Shown here: piece after piece, positions 1 through 7,758 of the stretch
Numbering within the stretch: position 1 is the first letter of the stretch
Layout: every line of letters begins with the position of its first letter
Virus record (IMG/VR): IMGVR_UViG_3300022865_000557
Location: 28,841 to 92,840 of that record
DNA: 64,000 nucleotides
Source: a virus
Reading direction: 5' to 3' (one strand)
Position numbers and translations under genes: made by a program
Notes under the pieces: model-generated
The model's input: the letters and a program-made list of their open reading frames with translations, nothing else
What the model was told of the DNA's origin: nothing
Database searches by the model: none

Positions 1-233
1 CACCAGTATTGAAGTATCGTCCAATTGTTACAGGCGAGGGCGATGAAAGAATCACAGTGAAACTGTGGAGAGAAACACTACCTGTGCGCAATGATGATAA
101 GGTTATGATCTGTGGCAACATGCGTTTCAACGAAGACATGATTAAATGGTGTAAGCACATGGGCATGTCAGAAGGCACACTTAAGAACCCAGGCGGGTAT
201 GTGCTAGAACGAGCCTTTATTGACCCGTCGTAA
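1..233 (+). CDS. Ferredoxin-NADP(+) reductase, C-terminal part (partial)
   Basis: The reading frame is open from the left edge and ends at 233, so only the C-terminal ~77 residues are visible. The text KVMICGN followed by a PGGYVLERAF ending matches the NADP-binding end of the bacterial ferredoxin/flavodoxin-NADP reductase (Fpr) family, in which this region binds the pyridine nucleotide. The family moves electrons between NADPH and ferredoxin or flavodoxin in the cytoplasm. In this phage it could feed the radical SAM and Fe-S proteins encoded nearby; that is inference. The last 17 bases overlap the convergent gene at 217-1113. The FAD-binding half lies outside the window, so completeness cannot be judged. 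Confidence 0.72.
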   Translation, partial: PVLKYRPIVTGEGDERITVKLWRETLPVRNDDKVMICGNMRFNEDMIKWCKHMGMSEGTLKNPGGYVLERAFIDPS

Positions 234-1113
234 CATTCACAAATGTGAACTTGCTTATCAAACTAAAGTTGTTTGGTTGAACCATTATATCACCTAAGGG
301 GTAACTACCTTGATAATCGGTTGGGCTTTTACCCAACCATGACTTAAATTTATCATGTTGGAAAAATCTACTCCTGGAATCATCTATGTCTATTTCTAAT
401 CCACCAGAGATTATAGGTGGAGGTCTCACATCTGATTGTGCAGGGTCATCGTGATCTGCAAATGCAGTAATAAAATCCTTACCTAGTATATCCTTTTTAA
501 TCCAAACATTGTGCCCGTGCAATCTTAGGTCTTTCATCATACTGTCGGGTATCTCTTGGTCTACATCATCTTGATAAACTGTGCAGTCGTCGTATTGTGA
601 TGCCACTGGTGTAACTTCTACGCTACCTAAGAAAATGTTGAAATCACTTCTATTAGGAGTTACAACATATTCTTCGAGCTTGTGAATAGTTTGATTTAGT
701 AAATTAAACAGATAATTGATTTCTTGATTTTCCCATGGGATGTAATCGAATTGGGCATCACCTGTACTCTCCCATCTATCCCGAGACTCAGTTGCTGTTA
801 CTAGGTATCTATGCAGTCTATTGAGAAACTTCTGTGTTTCGATATCAAGTTTCTGTAAAAGTTGTTTGTCAACAGATTCAGGCAACGGTATAATAGAATT
901 AACTTTGTCGAAGACTGCTGTCAATTGATTTATTGTAGTTTCTGTGGAATCATCTTTTGGTATTACATACGGCCAGTATCTTTTATTTGGGGTAAACTGA
1001 TACTTTTTACTAACCTTTAAGAAATGTTCTAACCAAAAATTTGCGAAGTCGGTGTCTAATAGTTTAAATACAAATGGCCCTAAGTCAGTAGAAAAATTTA
1101 TATACTTCGACAT
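217..1113 (-). CDS. Conserved hypothetical phage protein
   Basis: 298-residue acidic, aromatic-rich soluble protein that I do not recognise. It has no signal peptide, membrane segment or nucleotide-binding loop. I prefer the ATG at 1113 over a TTG at 1131, because a T4-late-like box (AATAAATA, minus strand 1126-1119) ends five bases before it and would overlap a TTG-initiated reading frame. It runs convergent to the reductase gene and divergent from the radical SAM gene at 1162. The arrangement suggests late expression, perhaps a virion protein, but nothing in the sequence proves that. Confidence 0.6.
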   Translation of the reverse strand: MSKYINFSTDLGPFVFKLLDTDFANFWLEHFLKVSKKYQFTPNKRYWPYVIPKDDSTETTINQLTAVFDKVNSIIPLPESVDKQLLQKLDIETQKFLNRLHRYLVTATESRDRWESTGDAQFDYIPWENQEINYLFNLLNQTIHKLEEYVVTPNRSDFNIFLGSVEVTPVASQYDDCTVYQDDVDQEIPDSMMKDLRLHGHNVWIKKDILGKDFITAFADHDDPAQSDVRPPPIISGGLEIDIDDSRSRFFQHDKFKSWLGKSPTDYQGSYPLGDIMVQPNNFSLISKFTFVNVTTGQ

Positions 1114-1118
1114 CCTAA

Positions 1119-1126
1119 TATTTATT
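1119..1126 (-). promoter_or_regulatory. T4-late-like promoter box AATAAATA
   Basis: On the minus strand AATAAATA ends five bases upstream of the ATG at 1113. T4-type late promoters carry TATAAATA in the -10 position, so the expected +1 falls on or next to the start codon. Inferred from motif and spacing only. Confidence 0.45.
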
Positions 1127-1153
1127 GACAACTAGTTTGCCAGGCACTAAAAT
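1125..1153 (+). promoter_or_regulatory. Sigma70-type promoter for the radical SAM gene
   Basis: TTGACA at 1125-1130, 17-base spacer, TAAAAT at 1148-1153. The ATG of the downstream gene lies at 1162, eight bases after the -10, so the leader is zero to about two bases. It overlaps the late box of the divergent gene on the other strand. Confidence 0.6.
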
Positions 1154-1161
1154 AAAATTAT

Positions 1162-2346
1162 ATGAAAAAAACAAATTTGCATTGCGCCCTGTCTCATATG
1201 AACATGGCCATCCAAAATGAGACCGACTACTGTAGTTGTAACGTCAACACAGAGAGTTGGAAAGACAATCAACATGATGTTATGAGAGTACCCACGTCTC
1301 CACCAAAAACAGCGTGGAACAGTTACACAAGGAAAATGATTAAAATTGCATTAGACAAGGGAGTTAAGCACCCTGGATGCAGTCCCTGTTGGCAAGCTGA
1401 AGATGCTGGTCGTGTATCGGTCCGACAACAGTTTAATTTGGCACTAGACGGAATACAACCTTTAGAGAATCAACCCAGATCCATTATATTAAAACCAGGA
1501 AACGTGTGTAACATGGCTTGCCGTATGTGCAACCCTGCTACTAGCACCAGGTGGTATCAAGATGCATACAAGTTAGAAGAACCTGATGTTGACTACAACG
1601 AGTACACAAAGAAATTTGAAATAATTAGAAACAGTTTCGGAAAACAAAACACTGAATTTTGGGATACTCTTAAAGAATGGATACCTGAGTTACGTGTGAT
1701 TTACATTTATGGCGGGGAACCATTCATGAATCCGCAAACCTGGGATTGGTTAGAGCATGGTATTAAAGTAGGCGCCGCTAAAGATATATACATTGGTTTA
1801 ACGACCAACCTAATGATATGGAATGAAAAATACTTAGATATTTTAAAACAATATAAAGCAGTTGATTTAAACGTAAGCCTAGACTCATCGGATGCAACAG
1901 AAATGGAATATGTTAGGCACTTAGCAGATGCAGATACCTTGTTCAGAAATGGCAAAAAGGTAAATGATTATTTTGCAAGTTACGATAATGTGTCTCCATG
2001 TATAACGTATACACTAACATCATTGAACATGCACAATATAGATTATCATGCGCAACGACTAAAAGAATTGACTGGAATAGACAAGTTGATATTCAATAAT
2101 GTGTATACTCCCGAGATCTACGACTTTAGACACTTACCAAACCCAATCAAAGAAGAACTAAAAAGTGAAATTAAAGACCCAGAAGTAAACAGCATAATAA
2201 ATCAAATTATCCCAGGGTGTGATAAACTGTGGCCTGAATTTTGTGCGCATACAGACAAGTTAGATGCAATACGAGGGCAAAGTTTTCGGGAGGCTTTTCC
2301 GGAGTGGTGGGCTAAGTTAGAACCATATTGGTATAACTATGAGTAA
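1162..2346 (+). CDS. Radical SAM protein (SPASM/twitch-type)
   Basis: 394 residues. The radical SAM CxxxCxxC motif is Cys116, Cys120, Cys123 (CNMACRMC), followed by a GGEP motif near 184-187 that contacts S-adenosylmethionine. Before the barrel there is a Cys-rich section (CSC near 24-26; GCSPCW with Cys73 and Cys76) like the accessory Fe-S region in the other radical SAM proteins of this window. The family binds [4Fe-4S], cleaves SAM and starts radical chemistry on a substrate. Here the substrate is unknown; SPASM/twitch proteins often modify peptides or small molecules. It has its own near-leaderless sigma70 promoter and overlaps the next gene by eight bases. Confidence 0.88.
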   Translation: MKKTNLHCALSHMNMAIQNETDYCSCNVNTESWKDNQHDVMRVPTSPPKTAWNSYTRKMIKIALDKGVKHPGCSPCWQAEDAGRVSVRQQFNLALDGIQPLENQPRSIILKPGNVCNMACRMCNPATSTRWYQDAYKLEEPDVDYNEYTKKFEIIRNSFGKQNTEFWDTLKEWIPELRVIYIYGGEPFMNPQTWDWLEHGIKVGAAKDIYIGLTTNLMIWNEKYLDILKQYKAVDLNVSLDSSDATEMEYVRHLADADTLFRNGKKVNDYFASYDNVSPCITYTLTSLNMHNIDYHAQRLKELTGIDKLIFNNVYTPEIYDFRHLPNPIKEELKSEIKDPEVNSIINQIIPGCDKLWPEFCAHTDKLDAIRGQSFREAFPEWWAKLEPYWYNYE

Positions 2347-2893
2347 AACACTACTATACTGCACAGGATACAGTACGTCAGATCTTGATTGGGAAAAACG
2401 TTGGCGTAGATGGTACAACTATCACAAACAACAAGGCCTACAGTTTGATCAACTTTTAATAGTGGACAATGGTAGTCCAGAGCTTCCAGGCTGGGGCGAT
2501 AACAGAATAATTTACAATCTTGATCGACCTTGGTTTGCAAACAAGGATATCATAATATATCGTTACGAAGATACGATAGATACTGATGACCACCTAATCA
2601 GATCTGCACAAGTTGCTAAAGAATATACCACACTGTATGGTTTTGACAAATTGCTACACATGGAATCTGATGTGTACATTTTAAGCAAACGATTGGCTAA
2701 ATTTATTAATGAACAAGACTTGGTAACTTTCCCTGGTGAACTATGTGCAGATTACATAGGAGACAACTACGGCCAGACTCATGACGTACTACCAAACAAT
2801 ATAGATTATGCTACTGGAATTGGTGAAGATTGGGACGATGTACACCAAAAACATCTTGACAAGAAGCGTAATTACACATATAATAGAACTTAA
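2339..2893 (+). CDS. Putative glycosyltransferase (GT-A-like)
   Basis: 184 residues beginning with a beta strand, then LLIVDNGSP, a typical GT-A nucleotide-sugar-binding start. HMESDVYIL (near residues 102-110) could supply the metal-binding acidic pair. It overlaps the radical SAM gene by eight bases and is probably co-translated. The acceptor is unknown and the family assignment rests on fold-level motifs, so a non-catalytic relative is possible. Confidence 0.55.
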   Translation: MSKTLLYCTGYSTSDLDWEKRWRRWYNYHKQQGLQFDQLLIVDNGSPELPGWGDNRIIYNLDRPWFANKDIIIYRYEDTIDTDDHLIRSAQVAKEYTTLYGFDKLLHMESDVYILSKRLAKFINEQDLVTFPGELCADYIGDNYGQTHDVLPNNIDYATGIGEDWDDVHQKHLDKKRNYTYNRT

Positions 2894-2919
2894 GAAATTA
2901 GGAAAGTTGTAGTAGTAAC

Positions 2920-3009
2920 GGAAGTGTGGCCGAGTGGCTTAAGGCGGGAGATTACTAATCTCTTGTACGTGCAAACGTACCGTGGGTTCGAATCCTACCA
3001 CTTCCGCCA
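2920..3009 (+). tRNA. tRNA-Ser (anticodon ACU, reads AGU)
   Basis: The acceptor stem GGAAGTG/CACTTCC, D-arm, long class II variable arm (GTACGT...ACGTAC), T-arm with TTCGAAT and encoded CCA fold well. The anticodon stem GGAGA/TCTCT encloses the loop TTACTAA, giving anticodon ACT at positions 34-36. Serine AGY tRNAs normally have GCU; A at the wobble position is unusual. First of three tRNAs. Confidence 0.93.
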
Positions 3010-3039
3010 AATGTTTTAACAAGATACAATGGAGATAGT

Positions 3040-3195
3040 ATGACAGTTAATAAGAAGAACAGCCCATTAACATATGAATCAGGCAAGCTAAGACTCGGTC
3101 CATTAAGCACAGGAAAACTAGAAGAAATGTTGAAAACTTGTAGACCAAGACACAAGAACAAAATTATTAACGAGATAGCAAAGAGAAGTAAATAA
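3040..3195 (+). CDS. Small basic conserved phage protein
   Basis: 51-residue protein beginning MTVNKKNSPLTYESG and ending KRSK. The ATG at 3040 follows a GGAG at 3031-3034. It lies between two tRNA genes. It is Lys-rich with a predicted helical second half and no Cys or membrane segment. I do not recognise a function; position and ribosome binding site make it credible despite its length. Confidence 0.6.
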   Translation: MTVNKKNSPLTYESGKLRLGPLSTGKLEEMLKTCRPRHKNKIINEIAKRSK

Positions 3196-3201
3196 ACGCA
3201 T

Positions 3202-3278
3202 GCTGGTGTAGCTCAGTTGGTAGTAGCGCCTGCTTTGTAAGCAGGATGTCGGGAGTTCGAGTCTCTCCTCCAGCACCA
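3202..3278 (+). tRNA. tRNA-Thr (anticodon UGU)
   Basis: Full cloverleaf with acceptor GCTGGTG/CTCCAGC (one T-T mismatch), D-loop AGTTGGTAGTA, anticodon stem CCTGC/GCAGG with loop TTTGTAA giving TGT, T-loop TTCGAGT, and encoded CCA at 3276-3278. Reads ACA, a frequent codon in this window. Confidence 0.95.
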
Positions 3279-3283
3279 ACCTT

Positions 3284-3358
3284 GTCCGGTTCGTCTATCG
3301 GTTAGGACTCGGGATTTTCATTCCCGCAAGAGGGGTTCGACTCCCCTACCGGATGCCA
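3284..3358 (+). tRNA. tRNA-Glu (anticodon UUC)
   Basis: Acceptor GTCCGGT/ACCGGAT with a G-U first pair, anticodon stem CGGGA/TCCCG around TTTTCAT giving TTC, T-loop TTCGACT, discriminator G and encoded CCA at 3356-3358. Reads GAA. It lies five bases after the Thr tRNA, so the two are probably processed from one transcript. Confidence 0.95.
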
Positions 3359-3375
3359 AGTATAAGGAAACACTA

Positions 3376-3600
3376 ATGAAAAATGGATTGCGTTGGTTCG
3401 GCTTCATACTAGCAATGGTTAGTGCTTTCCTTTTAAGCGGAGGTAATCCTGATGTGCAATGGATGGGCTGGGCAGTTGGTACAGTTAGTTCTGCAATGTG
3501 GGTTTACTTTGGTTTTAAGGATAGTGATACTCCTAGAGCATTAATGGAAGTAATGTATTTGTTACTTGCGATGAGAGGAATATATAATTGGGTAATCTAA
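3376..3600 (+). CDS. Small multi-pass membrane protein
   Basis: 74 residues with three likely membrane helices (near 5-20, 30-47 and 55-73) and a Trp-rich C-terminus GIYNW. AAGGAAA gives a ribosome binding site before the ATG. The layout and the WVYFGF turn resemble the separate 77-residue membrane protein at 32249-32482. Function unknown; the ending is reminiscent of small transporter-like proteins but too short to assign. Confidence 0.6.
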   Translation: MKNGLRWFGFILAMVSAFLLSGGNPDVQWMGWAVGTVSSAMWVYFGFKDSDTPRALMEVMYLLLAMRGIYNWVI

Positions 3601-3616
3601 ATAATAAAGGAACAGT

Positions 3617-4207
3617 ATGTCACTAGTACCAATGGTAATTGAAACAACGTCAAAAGGCGAACGTGCTTATGATATCTACAGTAGATTACTCAAAGAGCGT
3701 ATTATTATGCTGAATGGTCCTGTGGAAGATAACATGAGTAATTTAATTGTTAGCCAACTGCTGTTCCTAGAATCAGAAGACCCAGACAAGGATATTAATT
3801 TATTTGTTAACAGTCCAGGTGGTGTTATTACAGCAGGCATGGCTATATACGATACCATGCAGTTTATCAAATGTGATGTAGCAACCTATGTGATTGGACA
3901 AGCATGTTCAATGGGGTCATTCCTAGCACAAGCAGGAGCGCCAGGCAAGCGTCACATGTTGCCCTATGCTAGACACATGATTCATCAGCCCAGTGGCGGC
4001 ACACGCGGTATGCAGAGTGATATAGAAATACAGTACAAAGAAATTACCAAGATGAAAGAAATACTCACAGAGTTGTATGTTAAACACAACACAGCAGGCA
4101 AGACATATGACGACTTTGAGATTGACATGGACCGTGATACATTCATGAGTTCAGAAGAATCATTGGAATACGGATTAATAGACAAAATTATTGACAAAAG
4201 GCCATAA
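3617..4207 (+). CDS. clpP: ATP-dependent Clp protease proteolytic subunit
   Basis: 196 residues, close to bacterial ClpP length. The serine protease triad is visible: Ser98 in QACSMGS, His123 in HMIHQPSGG and Asp170 in EIDMDRD. The SPGG oxyanion segment (66-69) is also present. ClpP forms a barrel that degrades proteins threaded in by ClpA or ClpX. The same window encodes a ClpA-type unfoldase with a ClpP-docking-like IGF loop (43114-45381), so a phage-coded ClpAP machine is plausible. AAGGAA precedes the ATG; a TCTAAATA late-like box overlaps the stop of the previous gene at 3596-3603. Confidence 0.95.
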   Translation: MSLVPMVIETTSKGERAYDIYSRLLKERIIMLNGPVEDNMSNLIVSQLLFLESEDPDKDINLFVNSPGGVITAGMAIYDTMQFIKCDVATYVIGQACSMGSFLAQAGAPGKRHMLPYARHMIHQPSGGTRGMQSDIEIQYKEITKMKEILTELYVKHNTAGKTYDDFEIDMDRDTFMSSEESLEYGLIDKIIDKRP

Positions 4208-4228
4208 TAAACCCGGATTATTAGCTGA

Positions 4229-4927
4229 ATGGCAACTCAAGAGCAAAAAGAAAAACTGGTAGAAATACTCAAATTCACTTCATGTACATATACGATCAGT
4301 ATCTCAGGATACGGCAGGGAGCATGTGGTTGGATGTATTCCCAATCAGTCTAGTATCAAGTACCTAAAGGACAACAACATTCAGTGGGAGCATGCACTGT
4401 TTATGGATCTTGATGAGTGGGTAGACGATGGGCATAAACTACCAGACCATCCGTTAATCGACGATGATGGTGTGTATGCACGTGACTGGAGTGAGCTGGA
4501 TGACATTTGCCGTTGCTGGGGTGCTGAGCGAGGTGTTTACACCTATATATCAATTGACGATGAGAATGGCGATCCTGTAATTGAGTTCAGCACAGACTAC
4601 GAAACATTAACCAATTTGGGTGTGAGTTACGAGTCGGAATCTGAGGTAGATATAGATAATGTAGAGAAGGCACAACAGTATAGAAAAAAAGGACGCTGGA
4701 TTGCAGAAGTCTGCAATTTCGAAGAAGGAACGTTTTTTGTGGGTGATATAGAACTAACACAACCGTTTGACATCACAAAACTATTAGTGTATGCTTCAAC
4801 TATAAACGAATCACCAGACATTATTAATGGTGTTAGTTACGATAATAATCCAATTGACTACCTTGACAATAACATTATTAACAATAGTATCGAAAGCAAT
4901 CTTATTGATTTAGATGAATGGACATGA
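4229..4927 (+). CDS. Conserved hypothetical acidic protein
   Basis: 232 residues, strongly acidic, with several Asp-rich turns and an Asn-rich C-terminus ending LIDLDEWT. No known catalytic motif, signal or membrane segment. There is no clear Shine-Dalgarno before the ATG; a TTGACA lies at 4191-4196 but the -10 is weak. Not recognised beyond being phage-like. Confidence 0.6.
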   Translation: MATQEQKEKLVEILKFTSCTYTISISGYGREHVVGCIPNQSSIKYLKDNNIQWEHALFMDLDEWVDDGHKLPDHPLIDDDGVYARDWSELDDICRCWGAERGVYTYISIDDENGDPVIEFSTDYETLTNLGVSYESESEVDIDNVEKAQQYRKKGRWIAEVCNFEEGTFFVGDIELTQPFDITKLLVYASTINESPDIINGVSYDNNPIDYLDNNIINNSIESNLIDLDEWT

Positions 4928-4928
4928 A

Positions 4929-5363
4929 ATGCAAACACTTAAAGTAGGATTCACCTGCAGTACGTTTGATTTACTTCATGCCGGGCATGTGACCATGTTA
5001 GAAGATGCGAGAAGTCAATGTGACTATTTGATATGTGGATTACAGGTTGACCCTACCCTGGATCGTCCAGAAAAGAACTCACCTATACAGTCTGTGGTGG
5101 AACGATATACACAGCTCAAAGCATTATCTTGTGTAGATGAAATAGTTCCGTATGCTTACGAACGTGACTTAGAAGATATACTCAGCATGTACAATATTGA
5201 TGTGCGTATACTAGGTGATGAGTATGCTACCAAAGACTTCACAGGTAAAGACATCTGTAAACAGCGTGGCATACAGCTATACTTTAACAAGCGTGAACAC
5301 AGATTCAGTTCAAGCGAACTGCGTCAACGAGTAGCGGCTAAAGAGAAGTCTTCTTCTTCTTAG
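4929..5363 (+). CDS. Glycerol-3-phosphate cytidylyltransferase-like nucleotidyltransferase
   Basis: 144 residues from the ATG at 4929; an upstream in-frame ATG at 4914 would overlap the previous gene further. FDLLHAGH (HxGH at residues 17-20) is the nucleotide-binding signature of the cytidylyltransferase superfamily. ERYTQLKAL, LGDEYA and the RFSSSELR ending match the TagD/CTP-dependent branch, which makes CDP-glycerol-type activated compounds. In a phage this may serve surface or nucleotide-sugar chemistry. The 3' end overlaps the convergent Lys-rich gene by 26 bases. Confidence 0.82.
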   Translation: MQTLKVGFTCSTFDLLHAGHVTMLEDARSQCDYLICGLQVDPTLDRPEKNSPIQSVVERYTQLKALSCVDEIVPYAYERDLEDILSMYNIDVRILGDEYATKDFTGKDICKQRGIQLYFNKREHRFSSSELRQRVAAKEKSSSS

Positions 5364-5520
5364 TGGTTGACTTGGCTTTAGTTGGTTTGTACACATCAGT
5401 TATTTCAGTTGATTCCATTGGTATTGCTTTTGCCTTTTGTTTTTCTTTCGCTTCTCTTTTGGCTTGCATTTCTGCTGGAGTTATTGTGTTGCCTTTAACT
5501 TTAAAAACCATGATCGACAT
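5338..5520 (-). CDS. Small Lys-rich protein
   Basis: 60 residues; the C-terminus is almost pure Lys/Thr/Ser (KSTTKKKKTSL), as in nucleic-acid-binding tails. AAAGGAA precedes the ATG. A perfect TATAAATA late box lies 19 bases upstream on the minus strand (5547-5540), which makes this frame more credible than the open frame opposite it. It may bind DNA or RNA; no fold is recognised. Confidence 0.65.
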   Translation of the reverse strand: MSIMVFKVKGNTITPAEMQAKREAKEKQKAKAIPMESTEITDVYKPTKAKSTTKKKKTSL

Positions 5521-5533
5521 TTCCTTTAATTGT

Positions 5534-5547
5534 TATAAGTATTTATA
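5534..5547. promoter_or_regulatory. Divergent overlapping late promoter boxes
   Basis: The stretch reads TATAAGTA on the plus strand (5534-5541) and TATAAATA on the minus strand (5547-5540), a near-palindrome. The plus box ends five bases before the ATG at 5547; the minus box serves the Lys-rich gene at 5520. The exact TATAAATA match to the T4 late consensus makes this the clearest late promoter in the window. Confidence 0.6.
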
Positions 5548-5786
5548 TGCTGGTCGATCATTATCATCCCTTCAGGTTCCATGCAACAGTGCCATGGCCT
5601 GGACAACCAGACAATCCACAAGTGGATTGGGTATGGGGTATTGGGCAAATTGAAGACTGGTTGCAACAGTGCATTGGTTCTAGGCATCAACTATGGGCAT
5701 ACGATGATTGCCCTGCAACGTATCAATTAGGAGTAGCATTCAAGTGGGACAAGGATCGAACACTTTTTGTATTAACTTGGTCATAA
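5547..5786 (+). CDS. Small Trp-rich hypothetical protein
   Basis: 79 residues with seven Trp and a charged core, no membrane segment. It starts five bases after a late-like box and stops four bases before the radical SAM gene, so the two are probably co-expressed. It has no Shine-Dalgarno, consistent with leaderless translation. Function unknown. Confidence 0.55.
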   Translation: MLVDHYHPFRFHATVPWPGQPDNPQVDWVWGIGQIEDWLQQCIGSRHQLWAYDDCPATYQLGVAFKWDKDRTLFVLTWS

Positions 5787-5790
5787 ACTA

Positions 5791-6948
5791 ATGGCAGAGC
5801 TCAACAAAGAGTTCTTCTGCCCAGCTCCCTTTGCAGGAGGTTACGTTGACGTAAAGAAGATAGCATATCCTTGCTGTAAAATACGTGTAACAGAATTTGA
5901 AAATGATCCAGGTTGCGACTTAACTAAAAACAACCTATCAACAGCATATCATAGTAAATCTTTTAAAGATCTGAGGGAACAGTTCGAAAACAATGAGAAA
6001 CCTGATCAATGTCAGGAATGTTGGCGTGCCGAAGACGCAGGTTGTGAGAGTGAAAGAAATCACCTAACTAAGTTAATCACTACTGATACAAACAGTTTGA
6101 ATTCGGCTAACGTAGGACTTAAAAAGTTACAAATAGTGCCGAGTATCACCTGCAATTTCAAATGTAGAATTTGCGACAGTAATTTTAGTTCAGCTATTGC
6201 TATGGAAGAAATAAAATTTGCAGAGGCCGCAAATAAAGAAAAACTTTTATTAAATTTGCAAAATCGCAGTCTAATAGACATAGAATACACTAAAAGAATA
6301 TTGCAAGACAGTTTATCTGGTTTGACAATGTTACAAGTATTGGGTGGCGAGCCGACACTGATGAAAAACTTGCCAGAGCTACTAGAGTATATAATTGCAC
6401 AAGGAGATCACAAACACATAGACCTTGCAATTAACACCAATGGCAGTATTTGGTCTGACCGTTTAACGGAAATACTACAAAAATTTAAAAGTTGTAAAAT
6501 GCTAATTAGCATAGATGCTTTTGGTAAAAGATTTGAAGATCAACGTGGGGGTTGTTGGCAAGATATTGAAGATAATTTCGACAGATGGTTGACTGTTCCA
6601 AACGTTTCTGTAATAATAACAGCAACAGTCAGCATACAAAATGTATTATATGTAGATGAAATTGTAGACTTTGTAAAAAGTAAAGGAGTTTTTGTAGGTT
6701 GGAATTATGTAGATGACCCTAGTGAATTATCCATAGATAACTTAACACAGACGGCAAAAGACTTGGTATACTTGAAGTACATAAATCACGAATCTAACGA
6801 GTTGCATGGTATTGCTACTCGGGTAATGCAAACTCCAGCAGTGTCTGGACAGAAATTTATTAGCCTAATGGACCTTTACGATTTACGTAGAGGTACTAAC
6901 TTTAAACAATCACATGGAGAGATATATGATGCAATGTCAGCTAAGTAG
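5791..6948 (+). CDS. Radical SAM protein (twitch-type)
   Basis: 385 residues. The N-terminal section has FCPAPF (Cys10), YPCCK (Cys28, Cys29) and CQECWRAEDAGC (Cys74, Cys77, Cys84), probable auxiliary Fe-S or metal ligands. The SAM-radical motif is CNFKCRIC (Cys121, Cys125, Cys128), followed by GGEPTL at 185-190 and NTNGS. It shares the CxxCW-AEDAG element with the gene at 1162, so the two are related. Substrate unknown. The four-base gap after the small Trp-rich gene makes that protein a candidate partner. Confidence 0.88.
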   Translation: MAELNKEFFCPAPFAGGYVDVKKIAYPCCKIRVTEFENDPGCDLTKNNLSTAYHSKSFKDLREQFENNEKPDQCQECWRAEDAGCESERNHLTKLITTDTNSLNSANVGLKKLQIVPSITCNFKCRICDSNFSSAIAMEEIKFAEAANKEKLLLNLQNRSLIDIEYTKRILQDSLSGLTMLQVLGGEPTLMKNLPELLEYIIAQGDHKHIDLAINTNGSIWSDRLTEILQKFKSCKMLISIDAFGKRFEDQRGGCWQDIEDNFDRWLTVPNVSVIITATVSIQNVLYVDEIVDFVKSKGVFVGWNYVDDPSELSIDNLTQTAKDLVYLKYINHESNELHGIATRVMQTPAVSGQKFISLMDLYDLRRGTNFKQSHGEIYDAMSAK

Positions 6949-6967
6949 TTTTATAGGAGACGCAATA

Positions 6968-7354
6968 GTGAACTGGAAAGAACGACTTGTAGGAGCAGTG
7001 GGTAGTTTAATAGCAATATGTTTATTGATGTGGTTGATCATTGCAACCATTCCTGCACATGCAGGAGTAACAGGAACAGCCGCACCAGGATCAGGTGCTA
7101 ACGTAAAGCCAGCAGGTGAACTGGTAATTAAGAACAACTACTGTGTAGCATGCCACAATGTAAATGTTAAAATGGTAGGTCCGGCATTTAAAGACATAGC
7201 CGCAAAGTACACAGAAGCTGACAGAGAGTATTTGGTTGAAAAGATACTCAAAGGCAGTATGGGTGTATGGGGTCAGATTCCTATGCCACCAAATGCTGTA
7301 GACCAACAGCAAGCAAATCAAGCAATTACTTGGATCCTAAGCCTTGAAAAATAG
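6968..7354 (+). CDS. Secreted class I cytochrome c (c551/c552-like)
   Basis: 128 residues from a GTG at 6968 preceded by AGGAG; an ATG at 6914 would overlap the previous gene. Residues 7-32 form a signal sequence or membrane anchor ending IPAHA. The haem c motif CVACH is Cys59, Cys62, His63, and Met106 in IPMPP is the likely sixth ligand, as in Pseudomonas-type c551. The protein should act in the periplasm as a one-electron carrier to oxidases or other acceptors and needs the host cytochrome c maturation system. A phage-encoded cytochrome c suggests that infection tunes host respiration. Confidence 0.88.
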   Translation: MNWKERLVGAVGSLIAICLLMWLIIATIPAHAGVTGTAAPGSGANVKPAGELVIKNNYCVACHNVNVKMVGPAFKDIAAKYTEADREYLVEKILKGSMGVWGQIPMPPNAVDQQQANQAITWILSLEK

Positions 7355-7355
7355 G

Positions 7356-7384
7356 TTGACTTTGCTACCAAAAGAGTCTATAAT
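7356..7384 (+). promoter_or_regulatory. Strong sigma70-type promoter
   Basis: TTGACT at 7356-7361, 17-base spacer, TATAAT at 7379-7384. It lies just after the cytochrome stop and should drive the genes from 7417. The -10 is the left half of a perfect 20-base palindrome. Confidence 0.75.
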
Positions 7385-7398
7385 ATACGTATATTATA
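7379..7398. repeat. Perfect 20-base palindrome over the -10 and +1 region
   Basis: TATAATATAC is followed directly by its reverse complement GTATATTATA. It covers the -10 and the expected start site near 7391, so it could be an operator for a repressor or simply an AT-rich melting region. Confidence 0.6.
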
Positions 7399-7416
7399 AA
7401 CACAAACAATAAAACT

Positions 7417-7758
7417 ATGACATTCTTAGACCTTATATTTTTTATCATGCTTGGTTATCTAATCTGGAATCTATTTGCCAGTTATGTGCTAAAGCAAAAG
7501 CTATCAGCGTATGTTGCTGGCATGGAGCAAGCACGGGTTGGTGTTAAGGCACTGGAAGAAAAAGTAATGATAGTTAAAACAGAAATAATACAGTTCGAAC
7601 AAGATAAAGAACTTGTGTTATTATATGATCGCAACAACAGTTTCCTAGGACAAGGACCAACTGAAGATGAAGCCATTGATAGCATTCGCAAGGAGTACCC
7701 TACTGAAACTTTTGTTTTAGTAGATGCTGATACTAAACTAAGCGAGCCTGCAGTATGA
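7417..7758 (+). CDS. Membrane-anchored small protein
   Basis: 113 residues. A membrane helix lies near 4-24, followed by a coiled-coil-like stretch (residues 28-68) and a small alpha/beta tail with GQGPTEDEA. First gene after the promoter at 7356, no good Shine-Dalgarno. It overlaps the next gene by four bases (ATGA). Function unknown; the soluble part probably faces the cytoplasm. Confidence 0.6.
   Translation: MTFLDLIFFIMLGYLIWNLFASYVLKQKLSAYVAGMEQARVGVKALEEKVMIVKTEIIQFEQDKELVLLYDRNNSFLGQGPTEDEAIDSIRKEYPTETFVLVDADTKLSEPAV

Noticed and set aside
2955-3161. 68-residue minus-strand open frame across the tRNA-Ser
   Set aside because: It reads through the antisense of a well-folded tRNA and a small plus-strand gene.
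4191-4221. TTGACA with GATTAT as a promoter for the gene at 4229
   Set aside because: The spacer would be 19 bases and the -10 is poor; too weak to list.
5363-5653. 96-residue plus-strand open frame
   Set aside because: It lies opposite the Lys-rich minus-strand gene, which has a ribosome binding site and a perfect late box; the plus frame is hydrophobic noise.
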